Source of the DNA: Lutjanus erythropterus
Taxonomy: Eukaryota > Chordata > Actinopteri > Lutjaniformes > Lutjanidae
Assembly: GCA_020091685.1 (NCBI GenBank)
Contig: CM034607.1
Location: 11,851,884 to 11,915,883 of the forward strand
Direction of reading: 5' to 3'
Length of the DNA: 64,000 bases
Part shown: one piece after another, positions 32,821 to 45,450 of the stretch
How positions within the stretch are numbered: the stretch's first letter is position 1
How the letters are laid out: every line of letters starts with the position of its first letter
The notes under the pieces: model-generated
What the model saw: only the letters and a program-made list of their open reading frames with translations
What the model was told of the DNA's origin: nothing
The model's database searches: none
Made by a program: the position numbers and the translations under genes

Positions 32821-33300
32821 TGTTATGCCTCCGCACCAGCGACATTATGTCCATCCTTCCGTCCCATTCATGTGAAAACATTATCTCTTGAACATCTTGA
32901 TGGAATTTCATCAAACTTGGCACAAACATCTACTTGGACTCAGGGATGAACTGATTTGATTTTGGAGACAGAGGTCAAGATCACTGTGACCTCATAAAAC
33001 ACATTTTTGGCCATAACTCAATAATTCATAATAATTATAATAATTATGACCAAATTCACACAAATATTTAATAGGGAAAAAAACATGAAGTGATGACATT
33101 TTATATCCAGAAGGTCAAAGGTCAACTTCACTGTGACATCATAATGTTCAGCTTTCTATCAGTTGTTTGTGCTCCTCTTTTAAGTGAAGACAGCAGTAAT
33201 ATGCTTTATTAGATTCCTTTAAAATCTTCATTACACATGTTATATCAGTCTGGACAGACATGGATGTAAACTTCATTTCGACTGTTTTGTGGAGGCATAG
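32821..33300 (-). mobile_element. Dispersed repeat bounded by ATGCCTCC / GGAGGCAT
   Basis: Starts TTATGCCTCCGCACCAGCGA and ends TGTGGAGGCATA. In between are CATCAAACTTGGCACAAACA and GGTCAAGATCACTGTGACCT, which I know from an abundant percomorph repeat. Related copies are at 45990-46175 (same orientation) and 62548-62742 (opposite orientation, poly(A)-tailed), so the minus strand is probably the sense strand. Confidence 0.7.
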
Positions 33301-33529
33301 GAGGCAGGCAGTAATACTGGTTTCTCCTGAACTTGCTCAGTGTCACAGCTAGCTAATAAATGTAGCATTTTGGGAGGTATAATTAACCTCAGAAAAACAA
33401 AAGCTTGTGCTGTGTCTTTATCTCGACATGCTGCAAGAACATGCACAACATAACTGCTGTTGAAGGGCATGTTCCCTTCTAACATGATTGATGCAAACAT
33501 GGTGAGGCATAAAACTATCAATATAAAAC

Positions 33530-34130
33530 ATCCTTATGTGCACTTGTCGTGCCTTGCGATTGGTTCTGCATGTGCTCTTGGCTCGGTGCACGGTGAACGC
33601 TCATGTCCATACTTTACAGCATGACTCAAGCGATGGCTTGTATCCGGCAACCTTAATCCAAACGGTGAACAGCTCTTTGATTTATGCACGTGTCAGACAT
33701 AGGGCTCTTGGCACCGTCGTGCATGAACAAAGGTGGAAATTATGTGAGATGTAATTCATGAGGACAGAATGGACAGCCATAAAGGGATCCCAGTGATGAC
33801 TGCTCAATGTGCTTCAGTGGGCCTTAGGGGGAGTAAGTAAAGGGACATGAGGTAACACGTCTCCTGCTATTGCACTTTATCTCAAAGACATACAGTACAC
33901 AGGGCTTTTAATATTTCCCGCACGGAGAATCGGACACTGTGGGTATCTGGAAGGCTGAAGAGTGTTGTCCCCAGCACTTGATTGAGAAACTTTTTGTTCT
34001 TGCATCCATTATGCAGATCTATTTTAACCACCCAATAATCGAGACATGAGGGTATAGATCAGAAAGGAGCAAAGTACCGGGAGCATCAGCAACTTTGGCC
34101 CGCAAGGAATTTTGGTTATTTTGAGTCGTT
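33530..34130. promoter_or_regulatory. Candidate conserved non-coding block
   Basis: Repeat-free and complex; the most ordered parts are 33620-33700 (GGTGAACAGCTCTTTGATTT, TCF/LEF-like CTTTGAT) and 33990-34080 (CATCCATTATGCAGATCTAT, POU-like). A 72-codon frame crosses 33536-33754 without a recognised domain. Inferred. Confidence 0.3.
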
Positions 34131-35159
34131 TGAATTCTTTGAGTTCTCTTCGTCAGCTTTCTTTTCTTTTATCCCCTGGGCTTTATTTCAGTCTTTTACA
34201 CAAACGCGATACTCACACACTCCATGTATGTGTGTCATGGCGTCTCAGCTCTGCAGCTGTGTCTCATCCTCGGTGAATTTCGACTCAGGTGTGGCCAACT
34301 GGCACCATGTTTGTGGCACCAGCGTGTCCCCCGGTATTCAGTCTGAGTCCTCGGAGGCTGCACGCTGGCCAGGGTACATATTAGAACGTGTGTTCATAAA
34401 TATGTCACTGTGAGTGTGCATGTGTGTGTTTGTGTTTGTGCGTGCTTTTAACTTATCCAGATGAGTGGGCATAGGAAAAGTATATACTTCAATTTAAATA
34501 TATTTATTGCTATCATTTGCAGCAACATAGCCAAAGCTTTTTTTTGTTCTCATGATTCATATGCCTTTGAAATGGATTCGAAGTAATGCATTTTCCAGTT
34601 TTAATCTTGTGATTGCAATGTTCATGTTTTCTCATTTGTCTAGCCCATCTACAGGCAAACATTTGCATCATAATACTTTCAAAGATGGAGCAAGCCAAAG
34701 AAGAAACTACCAATATTTACCCAGTCTCGCTCATCTCTGCAAACATATAAACAAGGAAAAAAGAGAGAAGAGATCCTAATTAAACAGAACAAGAAACAAT
34801 AAAACTCAGATATAATTCAAGATAAGAATTGACCGAGGAAAGAATTGGAAATGATATTGGATAACTATTCCACCCCCCGCAGCAGAAAAAGGGGCTGGTA
34901 GTGACGGATGAGCTCATACATCACACACACCACAGTGCTGACAGCTGCCAGTGTCGCAGCTCAACTCCGACCTCACAGCTTCATTCATCTGACTGCATGT
35001 GTGAACACATTCCAGGCAACAGTTCGCATCTGCTGACATGGAAACATAACTACACACACTTGCACACACACCATGTGCCGAAACTAGCACAGTCTCACAT
35101 TTGTCTGCTCTGCATATTTATGGTTATGCTCTACACACCTTCACAGAAACACAGAGGCA
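34131..35159. other. Non-coding, nothing recognised
   Basis: CA/CAC-rich patches at 34913-34931 and 35050-35072. No supported gene. Confidence 0.5.
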
Positions 35160-35345
35160 TTCCTCTGGGCTAAAAATCCCCTTATTCCCCATTTTCCCAG
35201 TCCAGTGGCCCTGCGAGTGGGTTAATAGTGTGCGGGGGGCTTTGGAGGACCCTCTGGCATTGGCTAATGGTGGGTACGTTTAGCGTGAAAGTACCACATT
35301 GACCCCACTCAGGTACCCCCATTACTCATTCCACCTCTGCACAAG
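35160..35345. promoter_or_regulatory. Candidate conserved non-coding block
   Basis: GC-balanced complex sequence with CTGGCATTGGCTAATGG and ACCCCCATTACTCATTCC. Inferred from composition only. Confidence 0.25.
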
Positions 35346-35984
35346 GGGTGCCAGTTTCCTCATGTGTGTGTGTCTTGGGTTGTTTTTTTGTCTGTAGTTC
35401 TTAATGTATGTCTGTAAGTCTTGATGTAACAGACCTGTTCTCTTCCACGGTGGTCATAGATCATCTTGGAGGAAATGATGGGTGACAGGGAGTGCTGATG
35501 GGGATGGCGTTTGTTTAAAACCAAAACCATTACAGTTGTATCTGCTTCATTTCCAAATGTATTCTGTCCGAAAAACGTTGTTACTGACCCATGCCGAAGT
35601 GGTGTATCCTACAACTCTACACAAGTTCTATCAAGGTTATTTTTGCGCTGTTTACTGAACATTTACTTTGCTCCAAACTAAATGACACCATGTAAAGGTA
35701 CCACCACAAATTACTACATTGGCCCACATCCTCAGAGGACAGAAGATCTGAGTGGATTAAAAGTTTATTATTGGTGACCTGTGTGGATTTTGCTCCACCT
35801 GACTGCATTCTCAACATGGGCTGGAACCAGTTCAAGTGTAATGTTAGATCAATACCAGCTGTCTGTGACCTGACTTCAACCTGTTTTGCCGTGTTGATGC
35901 AGGTAATTGTTTTTTCAAGTTGCTTTTTGTTAAGGTTTGTACTGCAGAAGCTATGTTTACTGTCCTGATTTAGTCAATCAAGAA
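35346..35984. other. Non-coding, nothing recognised
   Basis: Short frames at 35617-35968 on both strands, no domain. Confidence 0.5.
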
Positions 35985-36078
35985 AAAAAGTGCTGTTTTT
36001 TTCCCCATTGACCAATTGGTTGGTTGTTAGAATTTCAGTCACCCAAGATTTTCTTTGGTTGACTCCAGCCCTAGAAAT
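35985..36078 (-). repeat. Fragment of a CTAGGGCTGG-type MITE
   Basis: Reverse complement starts CTAGGGCTGGAGTCAACCAA and continues through ACCAACCAATTGGTCAATGG. This is a typical terminus of a fish hAT-like family; the other end is not found. Confidence 0.5.
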
Positions 36079-36869
36079 TTGGACATTCATGGAAACCAAG
36101 GTGACAAGTGCTGCACCTCCCTGTGATCTAAGTTACTGATGCAGTTGATACAGTCTTTATGACATTAACATACAATGTTAAAAGACTGGAAGGCACGTAA
36201 CATTAAGCTGGAACCAGCTTGACTGCATACGTGTGTGCAGCCAGCAATCATGGATGTATTAAGAACAACTGGATACCAAAATGGTGATAACCACTGTCTA
36301 AACTTCAGCCCCTTGCCTGGCAGGCAGCGCTGTGTGTGGTCTTACATTTGTGTGTGTAAGCACTTTCTCACAAATCTTCAACTGATTGTTACTGACTGTG
36401 TCATTTTCCTCCAACTTTTGCCAAATGGATAAAGAAAAATCATAATGTTTCTTTTTCCCCTGACAGTGCAATGTTCTGTCTTGATCAATTACCAAAATGT
36501 TCAAAATGATCAATGTCCAACAGATCCTGATAAAATTTCCTTTCTTGTGATCAATTTAGTTATTATGTGGCAGTAAAATAAAGTGTAATCATTTCTTCTG
36601 ATGTTAGGGGGTGGTCTTTATTACAGGCAATGAAGCCCGTCTCTGCTTTATAACCCAGCAGTCAGAAGGGCTAGGCAAAAATCACCAAAGCTCAAACCAA
36701 GGCATTACTGTACACAAAGGGACACTGAAACTATGTTGGGTGTTGGAAAATCATTTTCGTTTCAAATCATGTTTTTTCCAATTAAATTCTATGGCAGCTG
36801 ATTTCAGTGATTAGCACACATTAAACCAAAGGGGGGGAACTAATTAGCAAAATCAGCTGAAGTGTAGTG
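36079..36869. other. Non-coding, nothing recognised
   Basis: No repeats or frames of note. Confidence 0.45.
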
Positions 36870-36912
36870 CAGATTCTTGGCACAACATGGCCCTCGGGTT
36901 GAGACCTTCTGC
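36870..36912 (-). repeat. Possible hAT terminus relic
   Basis: GGCCCTCGGGTTGAGACCTTCTGCA resembles the reverse of a CAGTGGTTCTCAACCCGAGG-type end. Only this short piece. Confidence 0.3.
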
Positions 36913-39177
36913 ACTTCGTAGTATGTGCCTCAGCCAACTGACGCACGATGGTGCACTAGACTGAACTCAGTTTTCATCTATCAGAGGCAAGTGCGCTCCC
37001 TCTACACCTGGTCATTTGCAAATCAAACCAATAATTATATGCAGTGATGATGATGAAATGATTGTATGTCTGATGGCGAGTTATTCTTAATACAGTCCAA
37101 GGACCAGATCAGTCTCTGAAGCCGTCTTTCTTCTGAATCCTTCCTGTCCACATCGCAGCTGAGGCTCTGCATTCACTCCCCAGACGATACATGCCTCCCA
37201 CACCCCTATTATTATCAGTTCACTCCTTTGCTTACTTTTGATGCTGCAGGCCCTAATAAATCCAGCATGTTTTTGTCTCGCTCAGATCTTACTCAGCACT
37301 GTGGCTTTGCACGGAAATGACAACCTTTTCAAAGCATGATTCACCATTTGTATCCTCAGACACAGTGCAAAAACAACAACATCATGGCTGAACAGTAAAA
37401 AACAGAAATTGTTAACTGACTTGCCTGTGCAAATAAAAGTTAAATTTTTGTAAACAAATAGAAATGGATGATATTTCAAAAGGTTAGTGAGAGACTTTGA
37501 GCCTCAGTTGGAGTTAAAGGCAAATAAGCTAAGAATCCAAATAAAAAAAAACATAAATACATAAATAGAACAAAGTGTGTTTTTACTGCTCCTCCAGCCA
37601 TCACATAGACTTCTTAATTGTTTTCTCTCATCCTCTCTTTATTCCCTGTATGTTTCAGTGTTCCCTATCCACCACTTGCTTCTCCCTTTATCCAACACAT
37701 GATCTGCACTTCACAGAGTAGTCTTTTTTATTTTTATCTGCTTCTGTATCCCCCTACCATTAGACATAAGAGGCTACACGGTTCAGTTTTCTTTAAAGTC
37801 TCCAATCAAACTGAAGCTCTGGGGTGCAACAGACGTCATGTTCAGATGTATACATCACATCTTGTGCTAAGCCGGAGGTTTTGATTGACATTTACATGCG
37901 AAACAGGTTTTTAGCAATGTTAAACAGGAAAGCAGCATGATAGCAGATCAGCAACAGCTTTAGGCCTTCATTAGGGAAAATAGCTCACACAAACTCCTTT
38001 TTTTTTTTTTACCGTTACTACCGAAGCACATATTACCTATGACAAAAAACACTGAAACACTTATGCCCTGTTTAGCAGCTTTATTGGACACATCCAGACA
38101 TATTTGAGCCACCAGAGCCAATTACGGGTAAAGGTATGTTTTGTAACTCATCGTTAGGGAGGGTGAGGCGGCGTCATGTGTGTCGGTTCGCAGGCGTATA
38201 CGGGGTTGGTAGACCACGGCTCTAGCGCAGAGTCATGTTTCAGGTGTGCCAAAAAATCCTGAACACATTTTGAACAACAGTTTAACAGTCCAACTCCACA
38301 ATTCAGCATTTATTTGCCATACAAGTTTTCTGTGTGTGGACAAAATAGTGTGTGCGTTTGTATGATAATGATGTCAAGCATGTGAAAAAAGCCTTGAAGT
38401 GAATGGCGCTGAATGTGAGCTGCAGTCTTGCGTTGTTAGTGTTGGATTTGAGAACAAGTTGTCAGCTACAGTAAGTGACAGGGGAACAAGCAAAAGCTGT
38501 TATTGTTGTGGCTGTCAGAGAGAAATTCAGGACAGCACACCCATCCCTCTTTCAGACATTTATCTATTCTTCCAGCTGCTTGACTTAAACCCAAACAAAC
38601 ACTGCAAATGTGATTGCTCTCACTTCAACATATTTTTCATGAAGAATTAATTAGGAGACATGGCTCTGACTGGTGACTACAACCAGTTTGTGTTTGCCAA
38701 CATTTCATCTCTACTATCAATCTTCCATGATATCCTTGTAAAATAATGAAGGATATAAAGTTTGATTATCCACTAACTATCTTTTTTCTGCTGCGTTGTA
38801 AAGGTACTTGAGAGATGAGTCATGAGTATAATAATGACAGTGATAAAAATAATGTATTTCTCCATTCATGTGATGCTACTGTGAGAGATGTCACTGCGAC
38901 AATAGGTAAGACCTTTTCTGTCTCATAGCACAAAATGTCTGCACCTCTGCAGAGCTTTGATAAGGTTATTGATCAAAGCCAATGGCTCAATGACTGTTCA
39001 CACTGAAGGCGCTGTAAATACGTCTAATACGTCACTCTTCACAGGAGTAAGCCGACTAAATCCCATAGAGTTCACACACAGTTTGGGTATAAAAGAAAGT
39101 GACAGCTGAAAAGACAGGTGTATCCAAACATCACAAAGCTATAGCTCTCTCTTCTATACACTCACTGTCTCTCTGAA
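36913..39177. other. Non-coding; small CpG-rich patch and a TATA-like site
   Basis: 38155-38240 has about nine CpGs in 85 bp (GGCGGCGTCATG, CAGGCGTATACGG). GGGTATAAAAGAAAG at 39085 is TATA-box-like without a supporting gene. T-run at 37998-38010. Nothing else recognised. Confidence 0.45.
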
Positions 39178-40103
39178 AGTGTCGGGAAGGTTACTTTAAA
39201 AATGTATTTCAATACAGTTACTGATTACCTGTTAGACAATATAGTCAGTAACCTAATGTAAGTAGCCAAGTAGCCATCATTAAAGTAATGTAACTTGATT
39301 ACTTACTGTTACTTTTGGTTTATGTCCATAACAAGTTGTGAAATTGTATGGCCTAATAAAATGTTTCATGTTCATAGGTTTGTTAATCGCTTTTTCCAGC
39401 TATTCCAACTTCTGTTATGCACAAATGCATGTTTAGATTAATTACAAATATTTAAATGTGCTTTGTTCACCGTGCTGTTTGACTTTACCCTCAAACTTAG
39501 AGTAAAATGCCATGAGTAGTAGTAAGTAGTAATAGTCGTTGTAGTATTGACAGGTTAGCTAGCTGTAACTGGATTTCTGTGTAGGTAACAACAGCCGTTG
39601 GTCTGTTAGCTAATGTTAGCAGGTGGTCTGTGTCGCTAATGTTAGCGGTTGTCCTGTGTAGCTAACGTTAGTGGTTGGTCCGTGTATTTGACATGAGAGA
39701 TTGTTCTGTGTAGCTAACATTAACAGCTGATCTGTGTAGATAATGTTAGCAGTTGGTCTAATCTGTAAATGTTTCTTTAAATTAGATGTTGATTTCTTGG
39801 ATGATTACAGCATATTTACAGCTTAACTGTCACTGTACTGTGATGTTCCTCTTTTGGGACTTAAAGACAAAATGATGTTCAGATTTACACCCAGAGAAGC
39901 AGGTGTTGTGAGACTGGTGAATGTGTGCGCACTGCAAGTCGTAATTTATTGTTCTTTATGTTAAAACGTGCTTTAAAATTGTAATCCTGCTAAATAACCC
40001 CATTTTTTGCTAAATGTAACTGTAATCTGATCATGTCTTTTTTTTCTGTAACTGTAAGGGAATCCAGTTACCATAACATGTAATCCGTTACTCCCCAAGC
40101 CTG
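39178..40103. mobile_element. ~926-bp transposon of the GTGTTGGGAAGGTTAC family
   Basis: The left end AGTGTCGGGAAGGTTACTTT and right end TGTAATCCGTTACTCCCCAA then GCCTG match the two ends of a well-known fish DNA transposon family (consensus roughly AGTGTTGGGAAGGTTAC ... GTAATCCGTTACTCCCCAACCCTG). The ends are inverted-repeat related (GGGAAGGTTAC with GTTACTCCCC). The centre is a minisatellite, not transposase. Confidence 0.75.
39570..39768. repeat. 26-bp minisatellite, about seven units
   Basis: Unit approximately TGGTCTGTGTAGCTAATGTT plus AGCAGT, with substitutions such as GCTAACGTTAG. It sits inside the transposon at 39178-40103. Confidence 0.85.
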
Positions 40104-40539
40104 CTCTTTGAGGTGTATTTAACATGTTTTATGTGAGACATGAAGTGCTAAAATTTCAGTCTTTCCACCTTAGTTGTTTCTACCAGTTTTCCACTCTGGT
40201 TGGTGACCCAAATGTGAACTCAACACTGGTAAGTGGTTCACTTAAAAAGAATTCATCTAAGGAGTGTGTGAAGTTGCTGTCAGAATGGTTTTATCACAAG
40301 CTGAAGGATAACCTCACAGCTTCACAATGGTTAATACAGCTATCAGGTACACACAATGGCAGTATTGTCGGTGATTGTTGTCGATGATTACTCGCTGTTA
40401 AAGTGCAATCGGCTCTGGGTTTTCAAAAGTTCACCTGTTGTTAGAGAATTGTTATTTTTTTCCCCCAACAGTTGAGCGATGACTTTTGAAGCACACGCAG
40501 ACTTAACAATGCACTTTTTTTTAGCCTGTTTCGTCAACT
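40104..40539. other. Non-coding, nothing recognised
   Basis: An 87-codon frame (40124-40387) has no recognisable domain. Confidence 0.45.
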
Positions 40540-41127
40540 TGATGGCTCGCTTTCTCGCTGACAGTTAGATGAGAAGATTAATATCACTCTCATAGCTGTC
40601 CAGTAATTATAAACCAGCTGCCAGTTAGCTTAGTCTAGCATAAAGATGGGGGTAACAAAGAGGGTCACAAAATCTGCCTGCCAGCCCCTCTAAAGCTCAC
40701 TAATTAGCACATTTTGTCTCATTTGTATAATCCGTACAAAAACCAGAGAGTAGAAACGACAAGTTGCAGTTGGGGGTTATGTGCCAAACTGTTTCTTGGC
40801 CAGGAGAAGTAACTTCCTGAAGCCTTGTAGTCACCGTGAGGTTGCCAGGCAACAGAGACTTCAGGAAATGAGATTCAACATTTTAATTAGTGAGCTTTAG
40901 AGAAGCTGGTAGGCATATTTTGTTGGCACCTTTTGACAGAGCCAGGCTAGCCATTTCCCCCTCCTCGTTCCAGCCTTCATGCTAAGCTAAGCTAACTGGC
41001 TGCTGCATGTAGATTAATATTTACTGTAGAGATATGAAAGTGGTGTCGATCTTCATTTCTAACTTGCTCTTGGCAGGAAAGTGTATAGGTTTATTTCCAA
41101 ATATGTCAAATTATTCATATAAATGCA
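40540..41127. mobile_element. ~590-bp foldback repeat (GTTAGCTTAG / CTAAGCTAAC)
   Basis: The left half has CAGTTAGATGAGAAGATTAA, CCAGTTAGCTTAGTCTAGCA and CTCTAAAGCTCACTAATTAG. The right half repeats these in reverse: TAATTAGTGAGCTTTAGAGA, ATGCTAAGCTAAGCTAACTG and GTCGATCTTCATTTCTAAC. It also has CTTCCTGAAG/CTTCAGGAAATG pairing near the centre. I recall this as one of the commonest foldback repeats in percomorph fish. The TTAAAGGAATAGTTTG-type outer ends are decayed. Confidence 0.85.
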
Positions 41128-41654
41128 TATTAACTTTCACATTGCTTGCTGCAATTCAGTAATATCACCATTTACTAATAGTTGGACACGTCTTGCTTCC
41201 ATCTAACAACAGATCGGATGTGTTTTATGAGCATCTTTTAAAGCTTTATATAGTCACAGCAGAAATAGTCTGTGACAGCAATATAATTGGCATAAAGATT
41301 GTTCATTACAATGTGACTTAGATTCTGATCCATCATAATAGAATGAAAAACAAGTGGGCTGTCGCCGACTACAATTTCTTTCAGTCAAATCAGGTTTGGC
41401 TGTCCAGTACAAATAATTAAAGTCTTCTTCTTTGTTTTCAGTTCAGTGCACCACACTAAATTCCTTCATCATCCTACATGAGTGTGTTACGTAATACTCA
41501 CATTTTAACTCATTTCTTTGTTATCTATGATGTGAACATTTCAGATTTTAAATGTAAATGTATGTGTCCTCCTATAGTTCAGTCATAACTAGCTGGAGTC
41601 TCTCTCCAGCTGCTGTGTGCCCTGCACGCTCCGTGCTCCTTCACGCCATGAATT
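41128..41654. other. Non-coding with a perfect 8-bp hairpin
   Basis: AGCTGGAG (41591-41598) pairs with CTCCAGCT (41604-41611) over a 5-nt loop. Otherwise complex, repeat-free sequence, weakly enhancer-like at 41160-41290. Confidence 0.5.
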
Positions 41655-41936
41655 CAGGGTTTATGTCAACCAAACCAGAGTTGGTGACTGCTGGAACACT
41701 GGAAAGATGTTTCTAGTGAGTTTTATTTTGTTCCCGTTGAGATTGAATGAAGCTGACTATGAGGTTGATGACAGTTTTGCAAAGGGAACCTGGTGACCCA
41801 TAAAACAGCTGTTTGTGGTTAAACAAAATGTATCCTACTCTTTAAAAACATCAGTAATCACTGCAGTGATCTTTCCATGTTGTCAAACACTCATAATAAC
41901 AAACTGAGCCTCTTGGTGGCAAAAAAAAAGCACGAC
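41655..41936. mobile_element. Partial second copy of the 2819-3320 foldback element
   Basis: Shares, in order, GTTGAGATTGAATGAAG, AAACAGCTGTTTGTGGTTAA, ACTCTTTAAAAA, CATGTTGTCAAACAC and the terminal AAAAAAGCAC with the right arm of the first copy. The left arm is missing. Confidence 0.75.
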
Positions 41937-42279
41937 CACACAAGCAAGCATCACCCGTCCAGCGCACTCTGCAGCGCACTGGAGTGAAATGGCTGCCAGT
42001 GCATCACCTGCGCTCCATTTCTATCACAGTTAGTTTTATCGTTTGGGGTGATTTTGAGACTGATGTTTAAACCACTTCTTTTACCCTCTCCCATCAGCCT
42101 CCCAACCACCAGCACATGTTGTCAGGAGGTTTTTTTTATTTGAATCCCTGTGAATATTTGGAAGCTGCTATCTGTTTTATCCTGTTACTTTAATGCATGC
42201 GGGCAGACAAAAAGAAAACAACAAAAGTCTCAGTAAGATTTGTCTAAAGTTTGTCAAAGGGAGCTGCCTTAACACTTTT
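41937..42279. other. Non-coding, nothing recognised
   Basis: No repeats or frames of note. Confidence 0.45.
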
Positions 42280-42490
42280 CAAAATTAATGTGCGTCTCAC
42301 ACCCTGATGTTCTGCCATTCAGACAGAATGGAATCAATAGGTGAAGAGGTCACTCTTCCTGCCGCCCGACTGAATTTCATTTTCTTCCTCATATACATAA
42401 CAATTTTTATATTCGGACTACACCCAGTTTTCAGCCACAAACATCAAGCTTCCATTTCTGTGAGAAGTGCTGCACACATTAGCATATAGT
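42280..42490. promoter_or_regulatory. Candidate conserved non-coding block
   Basis: GGAATCAATAGGTGAAGAGG followed by CTGAATTTCATTTTCTTCC and CATAACAATTTTTATATTC (SOX-like ACAAT). Repeat-free. Inferred. Confidence 0.3.
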
Positions 42491-43974
42491 GAACCAATAT
42501 TGCTCCAGTTTTAAACATCACACATCGGCCAGTCAGGGTCGCCAAAAAGAGGGGGCATCTACTCTGATCAGACGTTTTAAAAGAAATGCTAGTTTTCTGT
42601 CATCTGTAAGACAACTATATTGACGCGAGGTTCTTTCAAAACAGAGTGAATTAAGATCTTCATGAGCTTGTAGCTTTAAAGGAGGTGGTTTAGAGAGAAC
42701 AAAGGATGGTGAGGGGGCAAGGATTGAATAACAACTATCTTCCTGACCCAGGATTACCTTCATTCATATTCATGCACACTTTTTTTTTTCCTTTTTTTTT
42801 TTTGAAGGCTGGCTGTCTCCAACTTGATGACATATGGCGGCCTTCACCCAACTTTAACTGTAGCTTATGGTTTGAAATGCAGCACTTAATATTAAAGATG
42901 CAGTAAAGGCCGACTGCTATATGTGATCCAGTTTTCAAGTAACACCGCGACCCAGCATGTAGCAGTGTGTGTGTCGAGGTCAACAATTCTTTTAACCCAG
43001 TGTACAGTAGCTATATGGGAAATGTTTCGTGTGGATGTGAAATAAGTCAGAGGTGGAAAGATCAGGTTGTCTTGTGAATGATAAGATGGTGCAGACAGAT
43101 AAAGTGTACATAAAATATAAATTCTGTCTCGAAATCCTCTAAAAAAAAAAGAAAGAAAATGAGCTGATACATATATCTTGTGAACACTGTAGAATATGAC
43201 AGATGGTGTGTCAAACAGGCTAAACTTTGTCTTCACTTACGACAAGAAAGCTTATGCTAATTTTCCCTCTTTGCACATTGTGTGTACTTACAGGATACTT
43301 ACAGCAAGGATTCTTTGGATTTTGGCAGAATTTTTGAAGTGGCTTTAAAAGTGAAAATGACGGTGCTCCAGGGTATAGATATTTGACATGTATACCCATG
43401 TAATGAGGGATAAAATGACCTGAACCACTCTCTCCGCCTGACCAGACTACATAAGTGGCCCCTGGTGTGTGCCCAGCATCCCTGAGGCAACATCTGATCC
43501 CTCTGGTTTTAGTCTTTTCAACCATAGCTTGTCAGAGACAAAAGTGGCTGATCCATTAATGAAAATTGCCGCAATTTCTTTGCTTAAATCGTCTGCTCTA
43601 GATTTTTCGTCTGATAGAATTTTCAGTACAACAGATGGCAATTAAAGGAAATGACAGATCTCAGCTGCTGTGAATGGCAGTTTTTCACGCGTCGTAATAG
43701 TTTCCAGTATTCTTTGACTTGAGGCGCTGTTTAAATTGGCTGTGAACAAGATATGTTAAGGGTGAGATTGGTTAGGCAGAGTCATGGTGGAGTGAAATTA
43801 TTTAATTGACAATGCAACTGCAGAAAAGTCCAATCAATTCATTCATTTTTAAATAATTTGATATTTCATTGAATGATAAATTAGGTCCAAGATGGCTTGG
43901 TAAAGAGTTCAAAATATATTATATATAAGAAACCCTGCATTGTAAAGAAAAGAGAACTTGAGAAAACTTGATCT
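42491..43974. other. Non-coding; overlapping minus-strand frames unrecognised
   Basis: Minus-strand frames at 42892-43236, 43220-43525 and 43447-43641 overlap. The last, lacking an ATG, contains SDEKSRADDLSKEIAAIF, protein-like in composition but of no family I know. T-runs at 42779-42803. Confidence 0.4.
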
Positions 43975-44490
43975 AGAATAATTAAGTCATTTAAATGTGT
44001 TAATTATTTTGTTATTTGTTTGTTGTAGCCTACAGTTGTTTTTAATTAATTTTAAAATAATAAAGTAATTGTAAAAGCAATGAGAGTGAGCACTGTTTCT
44101 TTATTCCCAGTAGTATAACTACATTTATCTAATTATCTTATTATCTAATGTGTTTTCAGCTTTGTCACAATGAACCGAAGTGCATGATAAAGAGGTGAAG
44201 AGACTGGAGCTATACAAAATATGAATATTTATCGCAGGATTTAAAGGATGGGATATTGAGCTGGGAAAGAGTGAGGCAGAGAGGATGACTGCATGTGCAG
44301 GTGGAGCTAATCTCTTTATTTCCAGCCTAAAGCAACATGTTATTATCTAAAATTTGTTCTTCTACAATAATTAAATTGTTTAAATGCGCTAATAAGTTTG
44401 TTGAAGCTTACAGTTGATTTATTATTTTTAAAAATTGTTAGACCTTTTTAAATTATAATTAAATAGTCCAAAGCCATTGTAAAATGAATA
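43975..44490. repeat. Two diverged direct copies of a ~115-bp AT-rich unit
   Basis: TAATTAAGTCATTTAAATGT with CCTACAGTTGTTTTTAATTA (43979-44050) and TAATTAAATTGTTTAAATGC with CTTACAGTTGATTTATTATT (44367-44425) follow the same order about 390 bp apart. Confidence 0.55.
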
Positions 44491-45339
44491 AACCCCTGTA
44501 ACTGAATTTTAAATAGTTATTTTGTCAAGTCTTGCTTGTTATTTTAAGAAGACTTGAAAATTTCTTGAACAGCATGAAGAAATTATATCTTTGGGGATTG
44601 CTGCTACTGTTGCAGCAGTGGGTAAAACTGCTAATCTGTTGTGTTGTCTTAGGTTAAGAAGTTCACTCAAAGTGCTGTCTTAAGTTTGTAAAATATAATC
44701 ATTCTCATTAACTCATGTACTTAAATTCCCTCAAGGTGTTAAATTCCCTCAGACTTCAACCCCATGTTTTCTTATTGCCAGGAGACAAATATCCCCAAAA
44801 ATTAATTTTGTTAAAAAAAAATGCTGTGGTGTTTTCAGTCCACAAAAACACAAACTTGAATGCATGAGTATATCTGAATATTAATGTTAAGCTTAATAAG
44901 CTCAAGACAGCACTTCTAAATCTTAGAGAACTTCTAAATCTTAGTTCTCAGAACAAATAAGACCTTTTAATAAAATCAAAAGGCTTTGATGGATGCTTCA
45001 CTTTTTAAAGTGTTCTTAACTTTTCTTTTCTTTCTTCAGTCCACTTACTAAGATACATTTTGTGAAATCTGCTGGCTTAAACCATCTTTCTTCCTCTCCT
45101 TTTTTTTCATTATTCTTTTTGTACAGTAGTTTTAAATGTGTTTCACTGGAGTTAGACACACACTTGCACACACACAGTAGCCCACAGTCCTCTGTCCTGG
45201 TAACATCCCATATCTGTATTTCTGATTAATACTAGCCTGTGGTCATCCATCAACATATGGCTGTCATTATCCCAATCGAATCCTCACTCTGAAATGCATT
45301 TAGGGAAAAAAAAAGAAATTCAGACTTTTTTTTTTTGCT
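44491..45339. other. Non-coding with two tiny tandem duplications
   Basis: TTAAATTCCCTCA is repeated at 44721 and 44739. ACTTCTAAATCTTAG is repeated at 44912 and 44930. No supported gene. Confidence 0.55.
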
Positions 45340-45450
45340 CATCGTCCCATCTGGTGGCATGGATAATTAATCACCTAAGCGATGTGCCTCCGTTCTTCAT
45401 TATTTAGCCCCAGAGAAGAGGCTGATGCTTGTGCGTGTATATGTGTGTGT
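45340..45450. promoter_or_regulatory. Candidate conserved non-coding block
   Basis: CATGGATAATTAATCACCTA then TTCATTATTTAGCCCC: dense homeodomain (TAATTA, TAATCA) cores in repeat-free DNA. Inferred. Confidence 0.35.

Noticed and set aside
39080..39110. TATA-box promoter at GGGTATAAAAG
   Set aside because: No downstream gene, CpG enrichment or other core elements; AT-rich DNA gives such matches often.
43220..43641. Minus-strand frames that look mildly protein-like
   Set aside because: They overlap in different frames, lack supported starts or splice signals, and match nothing I know. Kept only as a note.
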